In this document: piece after piece, positions 33,597 through 41,923 of the stretch | How positions within the stretch are numbered: the first letter of the stretch is position 1 | Layout of the letters: every line of letters begins with the position of its first letter | Assembly (NCBI RefSeq): GCF_014192375.1 | Contig: NZ_JACHXV010000009.1 | Coordinates: 1-64,000 of the forward strand | DNA: 64,000 bases | Origin: Endobacter medicaginis | GTDB taxonomy: Bacteria; Pseudomonadota; Alphaproteobacteria; Acetobacterales; Acetobacteraceae | Direction of reading: 5' to 3' | Notes under the pieces: generated by a model | What the model saw: the letters and a program-made list of their open reading frames with translations, nothing else | What the model was told of the DNA's origin: nothing | The model's database searches: none | Made by a program: the position numbers and the translations under genes

Positions 33597-35300
33597 ATGA
33601 ACGAGGCATCGCCGGCGGGAACGCTGGGGGCTTATGCGACGCGCGAGGCGGAACGCTACGGCATCGAATGCCTGCTCAACTGCGTGCTGCGCGAGGTCGC
33701 GCTGCCGCGCGGCGAGGCGCGGCTCGATTATCGCGGCGGCGACCGGCCGGAGGCGCTGCGCACGATGACGGTGCTGCGGATGCGGGTCGGACGGGGGCGC
33801 CTGGTGATCGCCGTCGCACAGGCCAGCCGGCTCGGACGCTGCCATTTCGCCTCCGCCCCCTTCCACCGCCCCGGCCCGGGTGCGAGGTGGCAGCCGCTCG
33901 GCCTCGATGCGCTCACCCAGGCGCTGGCGCCGCAGATCGCCACACTGGTCGCCGACAGCCGCGACAGTCTCGAGCTGTTCCTCCGGCGCCTGCACGTGCT
34001 GCCGGCGCCGCTGCGCTCGTCCGCCGATGCGCTGCGCGATTCCGAGCAGTTCCAGCTCTGGGGCGACGCGATGGACCCCGCCCCCAAGGCGCGCGGCAGG
34101 GTCGATCCCACCGCGCTGGCCTATGGCTCGCCGGAAACCGGCTCGGCCCTGCAGTTGCAGTGGTTCGCGGTTGATCCGGGGCTGATCCGCTGGCTCGGGC
34201 CGGAGCGCGGCGAGATGCTGGACTGCATCGCCGGCCTGCCTGACCTCTACCCCTGCCATCCCTGGGCGGCAGCGCGCCTGCAGGAAAACCCGGCCTTCCG
34301 ACAGTTGCTGGCCAGCGGCCGCATCGCCCCCGCCGGCCTGCGCGGGCTGCCGCTCTATCCGACCGGTTCGGTGCGCACGCTGTATCATCCCGCCCTGCCG
34401 GCGATGCTGAGGATGTCGGTGCCGGCACGCATCGACGGCGAGAACGGCTGGCAGGCATGGAGCGAGCTCGAACGCAGCGTGCGGCTGTCGCATCTGCTCG
34501 GCCGCGTGCTCGACACGTCGGAGGCAGAGCCGGGCGGGCAGACGCTGCTGCTGCTGCGCGAGCCCTCCGCCAGCACGCTCGCCCTCGATTCCCCGGGCGC
34601 GGGGCAGGTACTCGCCGACGGGTTCGGCATCGTCTACCCGATGCAGATCCCGGTCGCGCTGCGTGACCGGCTGCGCCCGCGCGTCGCCTCGTCGCTGTTC
34701 ACCTGGTCGCGCAACGAGCTCGGCCGCCCCGCCTCGATCCGCGCCATCGCGCTGACCGTCGAGAAACTTACCTTGCCGACGACGGAGGCGGCCGTGCTGT
34801 GGCTGTCGCGCTATGTCCGGCTGCTGGCGGGCGGGGTGATGCGGGCCTGGCTGGCGCATGGCGTCGCTCTCGCGCCCCGGCTGCCCGACGTGCTGATCGG
34901 CAGCGACGCCGTCGGGCTGCCGGCGCGGCTGTGGCTGCGCGGGACGGAGCGGGTGCGCCTGCTGCGCCGTCGCTGGGCGGGCGAATGGCGGCAGGGCCGC
35001 GTGCTGTGCGACGAGGAGGAGGGCTGGAGGCACCTGGTCGATGCGCTGCTGGTCGGCAACATCGCCGAGGCGGTCTTCCATCTCGCACTGGCCACCGGCG
35101 TCGACGAGGCGGCACTCTGGGGTGTGGTCCGATGCGAGTTCCGGCACCTGCGTGACCGACTTGGTGGCGACCGGCTCGCCGCCCTGTGCGACGGCGAGGC
35201 GTGGCCGACACGGCGAAGACTGGGCCCGGGAGAGGTGCTGCTGCCGTCTGCCTTCGTTGGGCTACCGGAAGAAGTGGAAACGTCGCGGGCGTTTGGCTAG
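33597..35300 (+). CDS. IucA/IucC-family siderophore synthetase, divergent
   Basis: This 567-residue NRPS-independent siderophore synthetase-like protein has the family layout: YPCHPWAAARL (~218-228, usual HPxHPxxK), PTGSVRTLY (~255-263, usual S-x-R-T core) and a C-terminal IucC/FhuF-type domain. The usual E-A-H-G-Q-N motif reads LAHGVA here (~419-424): the His stays but the Glu and Gln are lost, and the K of the first motif is R. ATP or citrate chemistry may be altered. GGAGGG precedes the ATG, and a Fur box lies 36 bases upstream. No partner enzyme, receptor or exporter is adjacent. Confidence 0.8.
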   Translation: MNEASPAGTLGAYATREAERYGIECLLNCVLREVALPRGEARLDYRGGDRPEALRTMTVLRMRVGRGRLVIAVAQASRLGRCHFASAPFHRPGPGARWQPLGLDALTQALAPQIATLVADSRDSLELFLRRLHVLPAPLRSSADALRDSEQFQLWGDAMDPAPKARGRVDPTALAYGSPETGSALQLQWFAVDPGLIRWLGPERGEMLDCIAGLPDLYPCHPWAAARLQENPAFRQLLASGRIAPAGLRGLPLYPTGSVRTLYHPALPAMLRMSVPARIDGENGWQAWSELERSVRLSHLLGRVLDTSEAEPGGQTLLLLREPSASTLALDSPGAGQVLADGFGIVYPMQIPVALRDRLRPRVASSLFTWSRNELGRPASIRAIALTVEKLTLPTTEAAVLWLSRYVRLLAGGVMRAWLAHGVALAPRLPDVLIGSDAVGLPARLWLRGTERVRLLRRRWAGEWRQGRVLCDEEEGWRHLVDALLVGNIAEAVFHLALATGVDEAALWGVVRCEFRHLRDRLGGDRLAALCDGEAWPTRRRLGPGEVLLPSAFVGLPEEVETSRAFG

Positions 35301-35324
35301 GCTGCTGCCGGAACAGGAGATGCC

Positions 35325-35471
35325 ATGGCACGCAGGCCCGACTACACCGCATGGATCGTGCTCGGCACGGTGGCGGGGCTGCTGCTGGTCGGTTTCTTCG
35401 TCTTTCCGGCCGTGCAGCACTATGTCGCGCACGAGGACTGCATCGGCCACGGCGCGACGAACTGCGAATAG
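35325..35471 (+). CDS. 48-residue single-pass membrane protein
   Basis: This small ORF encodes a short N-terminus (MARRPDYTAW), one membrane helix (IVLGTVAGLLLVGFFVFPAV) and a C-terminal tail with two cysteines (EDCIGHGATNCE). AGGAG at 7-base spacing precedes the ATG, and it starts 24 bases after the siderophore synthetase, so it is probably co-transcribed under Fur control. No family is known; it ends four bases before the convergent TRIC gene. Confidence 0.6.
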   Translation: MARRPDYTAWIVLGTVAGLLLVGFFVFPAVQHYVAHEDCIGHGATNCE

Positions 35472-35475
35472 TGCG

Positions 35476-36084
35476 TCACGCGCCCCGCCAGCGGAACACC
35501 GGGAACGCCCAGCCGCGCGCGATCGCGGTCAGCCGCAGGCCGAGCCCGGCCACCATCGCCGCCACCACGGTGATGTCATGCGGGACGCCGAATCGCAGGG
35601 CGCCGAGATAGAGCATGCCCACAGCGAGCGACACCGAGGCATAAATCTCGCTGCGAAACAGCAGCGGCACCTCGTTGCAAAGGATATCGCGCAGCACGCC
35701 GCCGAAGCAGCCGGTGATCATGCCACTGACCACCGCGACGGCCACCGACAGCCCCATCGCGCGGGCCAGATCGCAGCCGATCAAGGTAAACACCACCAGC
35801 CCGACCGCGTCGAGCAGCAGGAAGGTGCGATGCAGCCGCGCGACATGGCGCGCGATCAGCACCGTACCCAGCGCCGCCCCGCCGGTGAGGAGCAGCAGCG
35901 ACGGATGCGCCACCCAGGACAGCGGATGCCGGCCGAGCAAAATGTCGCGACACGAACCGCCGCCCAGCGCGGTGATCGAGCCCAGCATGGCGACGCCGAA
36001 CCAGTCCATGTCGCGACGCCCGGCGGCCAGCGCGGCACTCATCGCCTCGGCGACCAGCGCCATCAGATAGAGGCCGTGGAGCAT
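35476..36084 (-). CDS. TRIC-type/UPF0126 membrane channel
   Basis: This 202-residue protein has two repeats of three membrane helices, each with a G-G-x-x-R-D motif (GGGSCRDILLGRHP and GGVLRDILCNEVP), typical of the prokaryotic TRIC/YicG family. Members are trimeric cation channels, and in E. coli YicG has been linked to glycine uptake. It is located in the inner membrane. It follows the thioredoxin-like gene by 21 bases on the same strand. Confidence 0.9.
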   Translation of the reverse strand: MLHGLYLMALVAEAMSAALAAGRRDMDWFGVAMLGSITALGGGSCRDILLGRHPLSWVAHPSLLLLTGGAALGTVLIARHVARLHRTFLLLDAVGLVVFTLIGCDLARAMGLSVAVAVVSGMITGCFGGVLRDILCNEVPLLFRSEIYASVSLAVGMLYLGALRFGVPHDITVVAAMVAGLGLRLTAIARGWAFPVFRWRGA

Positions 36085-36105
36085 GCCGGTGTGCGGGGCG
36101 CGTCC

Positions 36106-36603
36106 TCAGCCGGGTGCCCAGCCGGCAAGCTTGTCGGCGACCGCCTGATCCGACATCGAGCGCGCATCGGCCAGCGCGCGGGTATCGTCGGGGTTGAGGA
36201 TCTTGCCCTCCGGCGTCACCGCGATCACCGCCGGGACGCCCTTGGCCGCACCGCCATACTTGGCTTCGAGGTCCATGTTGCGGTCGTAGCGGCCGACATC
36301 GACCTTCACCACGACGAAATGCTGCTCGATCCATGGGGCGAGCGCCGGATTGGCCATCACGCCCGCGAGGATGCGGCAGTCCGGGCACCAGTTGCCCCCG
36401 AAATCGATCAGCACGGTCTTATGCTCGGCCTTCGCCCTGGCGAACGCCGTATCGACCGCCTTGTGGGCGTCGGCGGTGGTGTCATACGGCGCGGTGACCG
36501 GCTTGCTCTGCCCGGCCGGCACCTGCGGCGCGGTGACCGCGGCGCGCGCGGCCGGGGCGGCGGCGAGGCCGAAAGCGATGATGGAGGCTGCAGCAAGGCG
36601 CAT
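36106..36603 (-). CDS. Periplasmic thioredoxin-family protein
   Basis: This 165-residue protein has a signal peptide ([19 protein letters not shown]) and a thioredoxin fold with active site NWCPDCRIL. The WCPDC form differs from WCGPC and resembles thioredoxin_7/DsbD-gamma-like proteins. The later cis-proline segment is GVPAVIAV. It probably reduces or oxidises periplasmic disulfides. ATG 36603 was chosen over 36621 because it leaves a standard signal peptide. The TRIC gene lies downstream. Confidence 0.85.
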   Translation of the reverse strand: MRLAAASIIAFGLAAAPAARAAVTAPQVPAGQSKPVTAPYDTTADAHKAVDTAFARAKAEHKTVLIDFGGNWCPDCRILAGVMANPALAPWIEQHFVVVKVDVGRYDRNMDLEAKYGGAAKGVPAVIAVTPEGKILNPDDTRALADARSMSDQAVADKLAGWAPG

Positions 36604-36724
36604 AAGGGTATCTCCCGTCACGAGGGCATCGTTCCACGCCTATGTGGCACCGAGGTCCAGGGTCGACAACCGCGACGCAGCGCACCCTTGCCAAGCGGGC
36701 CTGCGACGGGCGAGGTGTGCAGCC

Positions 36725-38248
36725 ATGACGCATGTCCTTGCTTCCGAACGCCCGGCCCGCTTCCGTTCCTTCCTGGTGGTGCTGCTGATCGAGCTGTGGG
36801 AACGCTTCGGCTATTACGGCATGCAGGCCGTGCTGCTGCTCTACATGGTGCAGCGGCTCGGCTTCCCGGACAGCCGCTCCAGCCTGCTGTGGGGCGCGTT
36901 CGCCGCCCTGACCTATGCCTCGCCGGCGATCGGCGGCTGGGTCGGCGACCAGATCCTCGGCTCCAGGCGGACCATGCTCGCCGGTGCGGCGACGCTGATG
37001 GTCGGCTACGCGCTGCTGGCCGCACCCCAGAGCGGCACCGGGCAGCTCTATGCCGCGATGGCGGTGATCGCGGTCGGCAACGGGCTGTTCAAGTCCAACG
37101 CCTCCAACCTCGTGCGCCGCATCTATGCCGATGACGATGCGCAGCTCGATGCAGCGTTCACGCTCTACTACATGGCGGTCAATGTCGGCTCGACGGTGTC
37201 GATCCTGCTCTGCCCGTGGCTGAAGGACGCGTTCGGCTGGCCGGCCGCATTCGGCGTCTGCGCCCTCGGCCTGGCCCTCGGGCTGCTGAACTACGGCCTG
37301 ATGCATCGCCGCCTCGCCCATATCGGCTCGGAGCCCGACGCACGCCCGCTGTCGGTGCGGCACGTGGGTCTGGTCGCCCTCGGCGCGCTGGCGGCGATGG
37401 TGGCGGTCGCCTTCGTGCTGCAGCACCCCGCCGTGGCCCGGGCCTGCGTCTATCTCGCCGGACTGGTCGTGGTGGCCATCTGGGCGATCTTCTTTCGCCG
37501 GGCCGCCCCGCGCGAACGCGCCGGGCTCGCGGTGCTCTACATCCTCACCTTCGAGACGATGCTGTATTTCATCTTCTACCAGCAGCAGGCGACCTCGCTG
37601 ACGCTGTTCGCGCTGCGCAACGTCTCGGGCGACTTCACCCTGTTCGGCACTACGCTGTGGCATTTCTCCGCCGGCCAGTTCCAGGCGCTGAACCCGATCT
37701 GGATCATGCTCGCCTCGCCGCCGCTCGCCTGGACCTATACCCGCCTCGCCCGCGGCGGCCACACCGTGACGCTCGCCACCAAGTTCGCCATCGGCATGGC
37801 GCTGGTGACCTGCGGGTTCCTGATCTGGTGGCTGTCGTGCCTGTGGAGCCGTACGCCTCTGGTCTCGCCCTGGGTGATGGTCGCCGGGTATGGCGCGATC
37901 TCGGTCGGCGAGCTGATGGTCAGCGGGCTCGGCCTCGCCGCCGCCGCCCGCTACGCACCGGCACGGGTCAGCGCCTTCATGATGGGCGCCTATTTCACCG
38001 CGGTCGGCATCTCGATGTATCTCGGCTCATGGGTCGCCACCCTCGCCTCGGTGCCGCAGACCGACGTCCCCGATCCGGCCGCCACCCTGCCGATCTATGG
38101 CGCGCTGTTCGAGCACCTGTTCTGGTTCGGCGTGGTGTGCACTGCCATCTGTATCGTTCTGCTGCCGCTGACCCGCGTGCTCGACCGCCGCTTCCTGATC
38201 CGGCCGGAGGCCGACTTTGCTCCGGCCCCGTTGCCCGACGCCGCCTGA
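36725..38248 (+). CDS. POT-family proton-coupled peptide transporter
   Basis: This 507-residue, 12-14-helix MFS protein of the POT/PTR family has E-L-W-E-R-F-G-Y-Y-G (the ExxER proton/peptide motif) in helix 1, AIGGWVGDQILGSRRTMLAG, GNGLFKSNASNLVRRIY and FTLYYMAVNVGS. It takes up di- and tripeptides with protons. It is divergent from the thioredoxin gene and is followed 45 bases later by a POTRA protein gene. It fits a peptide-scavenging theme with the secreted peptidases in this window. Confidence 0.93.
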   Translation: MTHVLASERPARFRSFLVVLLIELWERFGYYGMQAVLLLYMVQRLGFPDSRSSLLWGAFAALTYASPAIGGWVGDQILGSRRTMLAGAATLMVGYALLAAPQSGTGQLYAAMAVIAVGNGLFKSNASNLVRRIYADDDAQLDAAFTLYYMAVNVGSTVSILLCPWLKDAFGWPAAFGVCALGLALGLLNYGLMHRRLAHIGSEPDARPLSVRHVGLVALGALAAMVAVAFVLQHPAVARACVYLAGLVVVAIWAIFFRRAAPRERAGLAVLYILTFETMLYFIFYQQQATSLTLFALRNVSGDFTLFGTTLWHFSAGQFQALNPIWIMLASPPLAWTYTRLARGGHTVTLATKFAIGMALVTCGFLIWWLSCLWSRTPLVSPWVMVAGYGAISVGELMVSGLGLAAAARYAPARVSAFMMGAYFTAVGISMYLGSWVATLASVPQTDVPDPAATLPIYGALFEHLFWFGVVCTAICIVLLPLTRVLDRRFLIRPEADFAPAPLPDAA

Positions 38249-38293
38249 TCACCGCATGATCGTCGCATCCGTTCGCCCAAAGGAACCCTCTTC

Positions 38294-38887
38294 ATGACGC
38301 CCATCCCCCTCCGCGCCCTGATGCTCGGCAGCCTGCTCGCCACAGCCCCGCTCGCTCACGCCGCCCCGACCGCCGTGCCGGCCGAGGACGCCCCGCTCAA
38401 GCTCAAGGCCCTCGCCGTCAGCGGCAATGCGATCGTGCCCACCGAAGAGCTGATGGCGGCGATCCCGTTCCATACCGGCGATACCGTCACCCGCGCCGAG
38501 ATCGCGCAGGGTGCGGACGATGTCGGCGGCGTCTACAAGAAGCACAATGTCGGTGCCGAGCTCGGCACGAGGGCCACCTATCTCGGCAACACGGTGAAGG
38601 TGACCTACGTCATCTCCAACGAAAGCGCGGCACCGCCGCCGACGAAGGCGCAGCTCATCGTCGATTCGGTGTCCATCACCGGCAACAAGCAGGTGCCGAG
38701 CGACAAGCTCAACGCGGCCATCAAGCTCCACGCCGGCGCTCCCGTCACCAACGAGGACCTCTCCGCCGACGTCAAGGCGATCCAGCAGGTCTACAAGGAC
38801 GCCGATGTCGGCATGTCCCTGCAGCCCGACGTCACCTACCCGCAGCCCGGCCACGTCGTCATCGTCTACAAGATCACCGAGAAGTAG
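38294..38887 (+). CDS. Secreted two-POTRA-domain protein
   Basis: This 197-residue protein has a signal peptide (LRALMLGSLLATAPLAHA) followed by two similar ~75-residue modules: KLKALAVSGNAIVPTEELMA with VYKKHNVGAELG, and VDSVSITGNKQVPSDKLNAA with VYKDADVGMSLQ. Both look like POTRA domains of BamA/FhaC-type proteins, but there is no beta-barrel. A stand-alone POTRA protein is unusual; it could chaperone secreted proteins. The gene ends just before a cluster of GC-rich hairpins. Confidence 0.75.
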   Translation: MTPIPLRALMLGSLLATAPLAHAAPTAVPAEDAPLKLKALAVSGNAIVPTEELMAAIPFHTGDTVTRAEIAQGADDVGGVYKKHNVGAELGTRATYLGNTVKVTYVISNESAAPPPTKAQLIVDSVSITGNKQVPSDKLNAAIKLHAGAPVTNEDLSADVKAIQQVYKDADVGMSLQPDVTYPQPGHVVIVYKITEK

Positions 38888-38896
38888 TCTCGGCTT

Positions 38897-38985
38897 GGGG
38901 GGCGCTGCCCCCCCTAACCCCCCGGCAGGGGGCTCGGCCCCCTGCACCCGCGAATCATCAGACAGGGGGACAGCGTCCCCGTGTC
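38897..38985. repeat. Three consecutive GC-rich hairpins, bidirectional terminator
   Basis: Hairpin 1: GGGGGGC-GCT-GCCCCCC (38897-38913). Hairpin 2: GCAGGGGGC-TCG-GCCCCCTGC (38925-38945). Hairpin 3: GGGGAC-AGC-GTCCCC with outer GACA/TGTC (38961-38985). They fill the space between the convergent POTRA and phospholipase-D genes, and the last one reaches into the latter's stop. They probably terminate both transcripts and look like a dispersed genome repeat. Confidence 0.6.
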
Positions 38986-40213
38986 AGGGCTGCACCTTTG
39001 GTGGGCTGTAGTGGCCGGCCGGGTCGATGAGGGTGACGTAGGGACCGGTCCAGTCCGCATCGAAGATGCGCGCCAGGGTCTGCGCCGGTCCGGCACCGTG
39101 GATGAGGACCGAGGCATCGACGGTGTTGGCGAAATAGGACCATTCCCAGTTGCCGGTGCCGATCATGGCGTCGGTCTCGTCGGTGACGGCGTATTTGGCA
39201 TGTTCGACGCGCGCGTAGGGGATGAAGCCGGTGGGGTTCTGCGGAACGGTGGAGAACTTGACAGTGATGTTGGGCATCAGTGCCAGGGATTTGAGATAGG
39301 CCTGCATCGGCTCGTGCAGTGCCCAGTCGGCGACGATGATGCGCACCTGAACGCCGCGCGCGGCGGCATCGCGGATCGCGCTGTCGATCTCCGGCCACCA
39401 GCCCTTCGCACCGTAGCCCTTGAGGGCACTCAGCGTCATCACCTGGAGGCGGAAGACCGATCTTGCCTTGCCGATCAGCGCCACCAGGCTGGTCTGCTCG
39501 TCGCTCAGCGCGGCGGGGGTGAGGCTCGGTGGACTGAAGGCGGGAAAGACCGAGACGGGGCCATCGGCGGCGGCTAGTTCGACCGGATGCAAGGCGGTGA
39601 CAGGAGCAAAGCCCAGCGCATTGTCCCGGGCGGCAGCGATCTGTGCGTGATCGGGGCGTTTCGCGGCCGCCCAGTCGAAATCGAACGCTGCGGTGAAGGT
39701 CTCACCGAACTTCGTGTCGTCGATCGCCGCGCCGACCTCGTGAATCTGCTCGAGGGCCCGCCAGTCCCAGTTCTGGCTGCCGACGAAGACACGGGCATGA
39801 TCGACAATCATGTATTTGGCGTGCAGCACACCGCCGGTGAGATCGCGCATCGGCAGGATGGCGATCTCCAGGTTGGGGACGCCCTCGAGCAAAGCGAGAT
39901 TGCCCTTGGTCTCGCGCATGAAGGTCTGGTCGAGCAGGATGCGGACATGCACGCCGGAGCGCGCGCGCTCCGCGATCGCCTTGAGCACCGGCGTCAGCGT
40001 CGAGCCGGGATGGTCGGTGATGTAGAAGGCGGCAATGTCGATTGTCCTGCGCGCGCCCGCGATCATCGACATCCAGACCGGCTGCGTGCGCAGCGTGTCG
40101 CGCGCGCCGAAGGACGTGCCTTTCGGTACGCTCTCGACGATCTGGAACGCCGGGGCGGCGCTCGCCTGCGCGCAGAGCAGCAGCGAGGCGAGACAGGCCG
40201 CCTCAATGCGCAT
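38984..40213 (-). CDS. Secreted phospholipase D-superfamily protein
   Basis: This 409-residue protein has a signal peptide (AACLASLLLCAQASA) and two HKD half-sites: HAKYMIVDHARVFVGSQNWD and HAKYAVTDETDAMIGTGNWE. Each has H-x-K-x4-D followed by a G-S/T-x-N-W strand, as in the PLD3/PLD4-like and cardiolipin-synthase-like group. It may cleave phosphodiesters (lipid or nucleic acid) in the periplasm. Its start codon overlaps the end of the upstream serine carboxypeptidase gene by 11 bases. Confidence 0.88.
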   Translation of the reverse strand: MRIEAACLASLLLCAQASAAPAFQIVESVPKGTSFGARDTLRTQPVWMSMIAGARRTIDIAAFYITDHPGSTLTPVLKAIAERARSGVHVRILLDQTFMRETKGNLALLEGVPNLEIAILPMRDLTGGVLHAKYMIVDHARVFVGSQNWDWRALEQIHEVGAAIDDTKFGETFTAAFDFDWAAAKRPDHAQIAAARDNALGFAPVTALHPVELAAADGPVSVFPAFSPPSLTPAALSDEQTSLVALIGKARSVFRLQVMTLSALKGYGAKGWWPEIDSAIRDAAARGVQVRIIVADWALHEPMQAYLKSLALMPNITVKFSTVPQNPTGFIPYARVEHAKYAVTDETDAMIGTGNWEWSYFANTVDASVLIHGAGPAQTLARIFDADWTGPYVTLIDPAGHYSPPKVQP

Positions 40214-41846
40214 CGACGGCGCCTTCCTTCTGCGACGGCGCCTCGGTGCGGTGGATGAAATCGGCGACGTTGTCGTGCAGCTGCTTCAGCGAGGGCAGGT
40301 TCGCATAGACCATGTGGCCGGATTCATACTGCTTGTATTCGATATTGGCCTGCAGGCGCTGCGGCATCGGCAGATGCGACATCTCGAACAGCCCGGCATA
40401 GAACGGGGTGGCGAGATCGTAGTAGCCGCCGTTGAGCATCACCTTCATCGTCGGGTTGCCCTTCATCGCCCAGGCGAGATCGGCCATCACGTTGACGGTT
40501 CCGGGTTGCGGCTGGCTGGCGGTGGGCGGCTGATGCTTGAAGTCCCAGTCCTTGAACACGTCGATCTCCGGCAGGTACGTCCGGTCCTGGCCGAAATGCA
40601 GCGTATTGCGGACATAGGCGTTGAAAGCGGAGACATAGGCGCTGCTGATCGCGTTCGACTGCGGATCGTATTCCACCTCGCGGTCGAGCGGGTCCATCAC
40701 CGGTCCGGAGAAACGCGTATCCAGCCGCCCGGTCGCGGTCTCGGTATCAATCTGGAGCTCGTGCTCGAACTCGCCGCCATTGACGCGCAGATTGGCGCGC
40801 TTGAGATACTCGACCGGCAGACCGGTGAACTCATGCAGCTTCGCGGCAATCGCGTCTTTCTTCGCGGGATCGAGATTCGCACCTGCGAGCAGGGCCTGCG
40901 TGTAGTCGCCCATCGCGAAGCTCTCGACCTGCGCAAGGAGATCCTTCAGTGCGATGGTCTGGTTGGGCAGCCGGTGGTGATACCAGGCGGTGGCGGCGTA
41001 GGTCGGCAAGGCGAGCGCATAGATGGTGTCGTTGCCGGGATTGTCCTGCGGATCATCATCGTTGAAGTCGAAATTGAGGATCTGCGACAGCAGGATCACG
41101 CCGTTGAGATCGATGTTCTTTTCGCTCTGCAGCAGATAGGCGAGTTGCGCCGAGCGGGTGGTGCCGTAGCTTTCACCAAACAGGTATTTGGGCGAGTTCC
41201 AGCGATTGTACTGCGACAGGAACGCCTCGATGAAATTGGCGAAGGCATGCGCGTCCTCGTCGGTGCCCCAGAACGCCTTCTTCGCCTCCTTGCCGGAGAG
41301 CTGTCCGAAACCGGTGCCGGGCGCGTCGATGAATACCAGGTCGGAGGCGTCGAGCAGGCTTTCGTCGTTGTCGACCAGGCTGTAGGGCGCCGCCGGCGTG
41401 TGCGAATGATCGAAGGTGGAGACGCGCTTCGGGCCGAATGCGCCCATATGCAGCCACACCGTCGAGGAACCGGGCCCACCATTGTAGATGAAGGTGATCG
41501 GGCGCTTCGAGGCGTCGGCGCCCTTGGCGAAATAGGCGACATAGGACATCGCGGCGAGCGCGTCCTTCCTGTCGTCGCCCTTGCCGTCTCCGTCATTGAC
41601 GATGTTGGGCTGCCAGCCATCGGGATGCACGACCAGCGTGCCGACCACCGCATGATAGGCCACCGGCTTGCCGCCGACGGTGACGCTGCCGTCGGAGCCG
41701 GCGGATTGCGCCACCAGCTTTTCCTTCGGCGCGTCGGTGGTGGTCTTGACGTCGGTATGGGTGGTCTTGGAGTCGTCCGCCCGCAGCGGCGCGGCGGTGA
41801 ACATGGTCGCGGCCAGCAGGGTGGCGGCGAGGCGGATGGATGTCAT
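40203..41846 (-). CDS. Secreted S10 serine carboxypeptidase
   Basis: This 547-residue protein has a signal peptide (RLAATLLAATMFTAAPLRA). The S10 alpha/beta-hydrolase motifs are clear: the oxyanion segment FIYNGGPGSSTVWLHMG, the nucleophile in GESYGTTRSAQL, the late Asp in GYYDLATPFY and the His in YESGHMVY. It removes C-terminal residues from peptides at low pH, an activity suiting acidophilic relatives. It is the first gene of a pair with the PLD gene. Confidence 0.93.
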   Translation of the reverse strand: MTSIRLAATLLAATMFTAAPLRADDSKTTHTDVKTTTDAPKEKLVAQSAGSDGSVTVGGKPVAYHAVVGTLVVHPDGWQPNIVNDGDGKGDDRKDALAAMSYVAYFAKGADASKRPITFIYNGGPGSSTVWLHMGAFGPKRVSTFDHSHTPAAPYSLVDNDESLLDASDLVFIDAPGTGFGQLSGKEAKKAFWGTDEDAHAFANFIEAFLSQYNRWNSPKYLFGESYGTTRSAQLAYLLQSEKNIDLNGVILLSQILNFDFNDDDPQDNPGNDTIYALALPTYAATAWYHHRLPNQTIALKDLLAQVESFAMGDYTQALLAGANLDPAKKDAIAAKLHEFTGLPVEYLKRANLRVNGGEFEHELQIDTETATGRLDTRFSGPVMDPLDREVEYDPQSNAISSAYVSAFNAYVRNTLHFGQDRTYLPEIDVFKDWDFKHQPPTASQPQPGTVNVMADLAWAMKGNPTMKVMLNGGYYDLATPFYAGLFEMSHLPMPQRLQANIEYKQYESGHMVYANLPSLKQLHDNVADFIHRTEAPSQKEGAVDAH

Positions 41847-41923
41847 GCGGGCTCCGTTGCCTTGATACGAGACGACAATGGGGCGCGATCATGGCGGCAA
41901 GCGGCGGCGCTGACCAGAGGATG

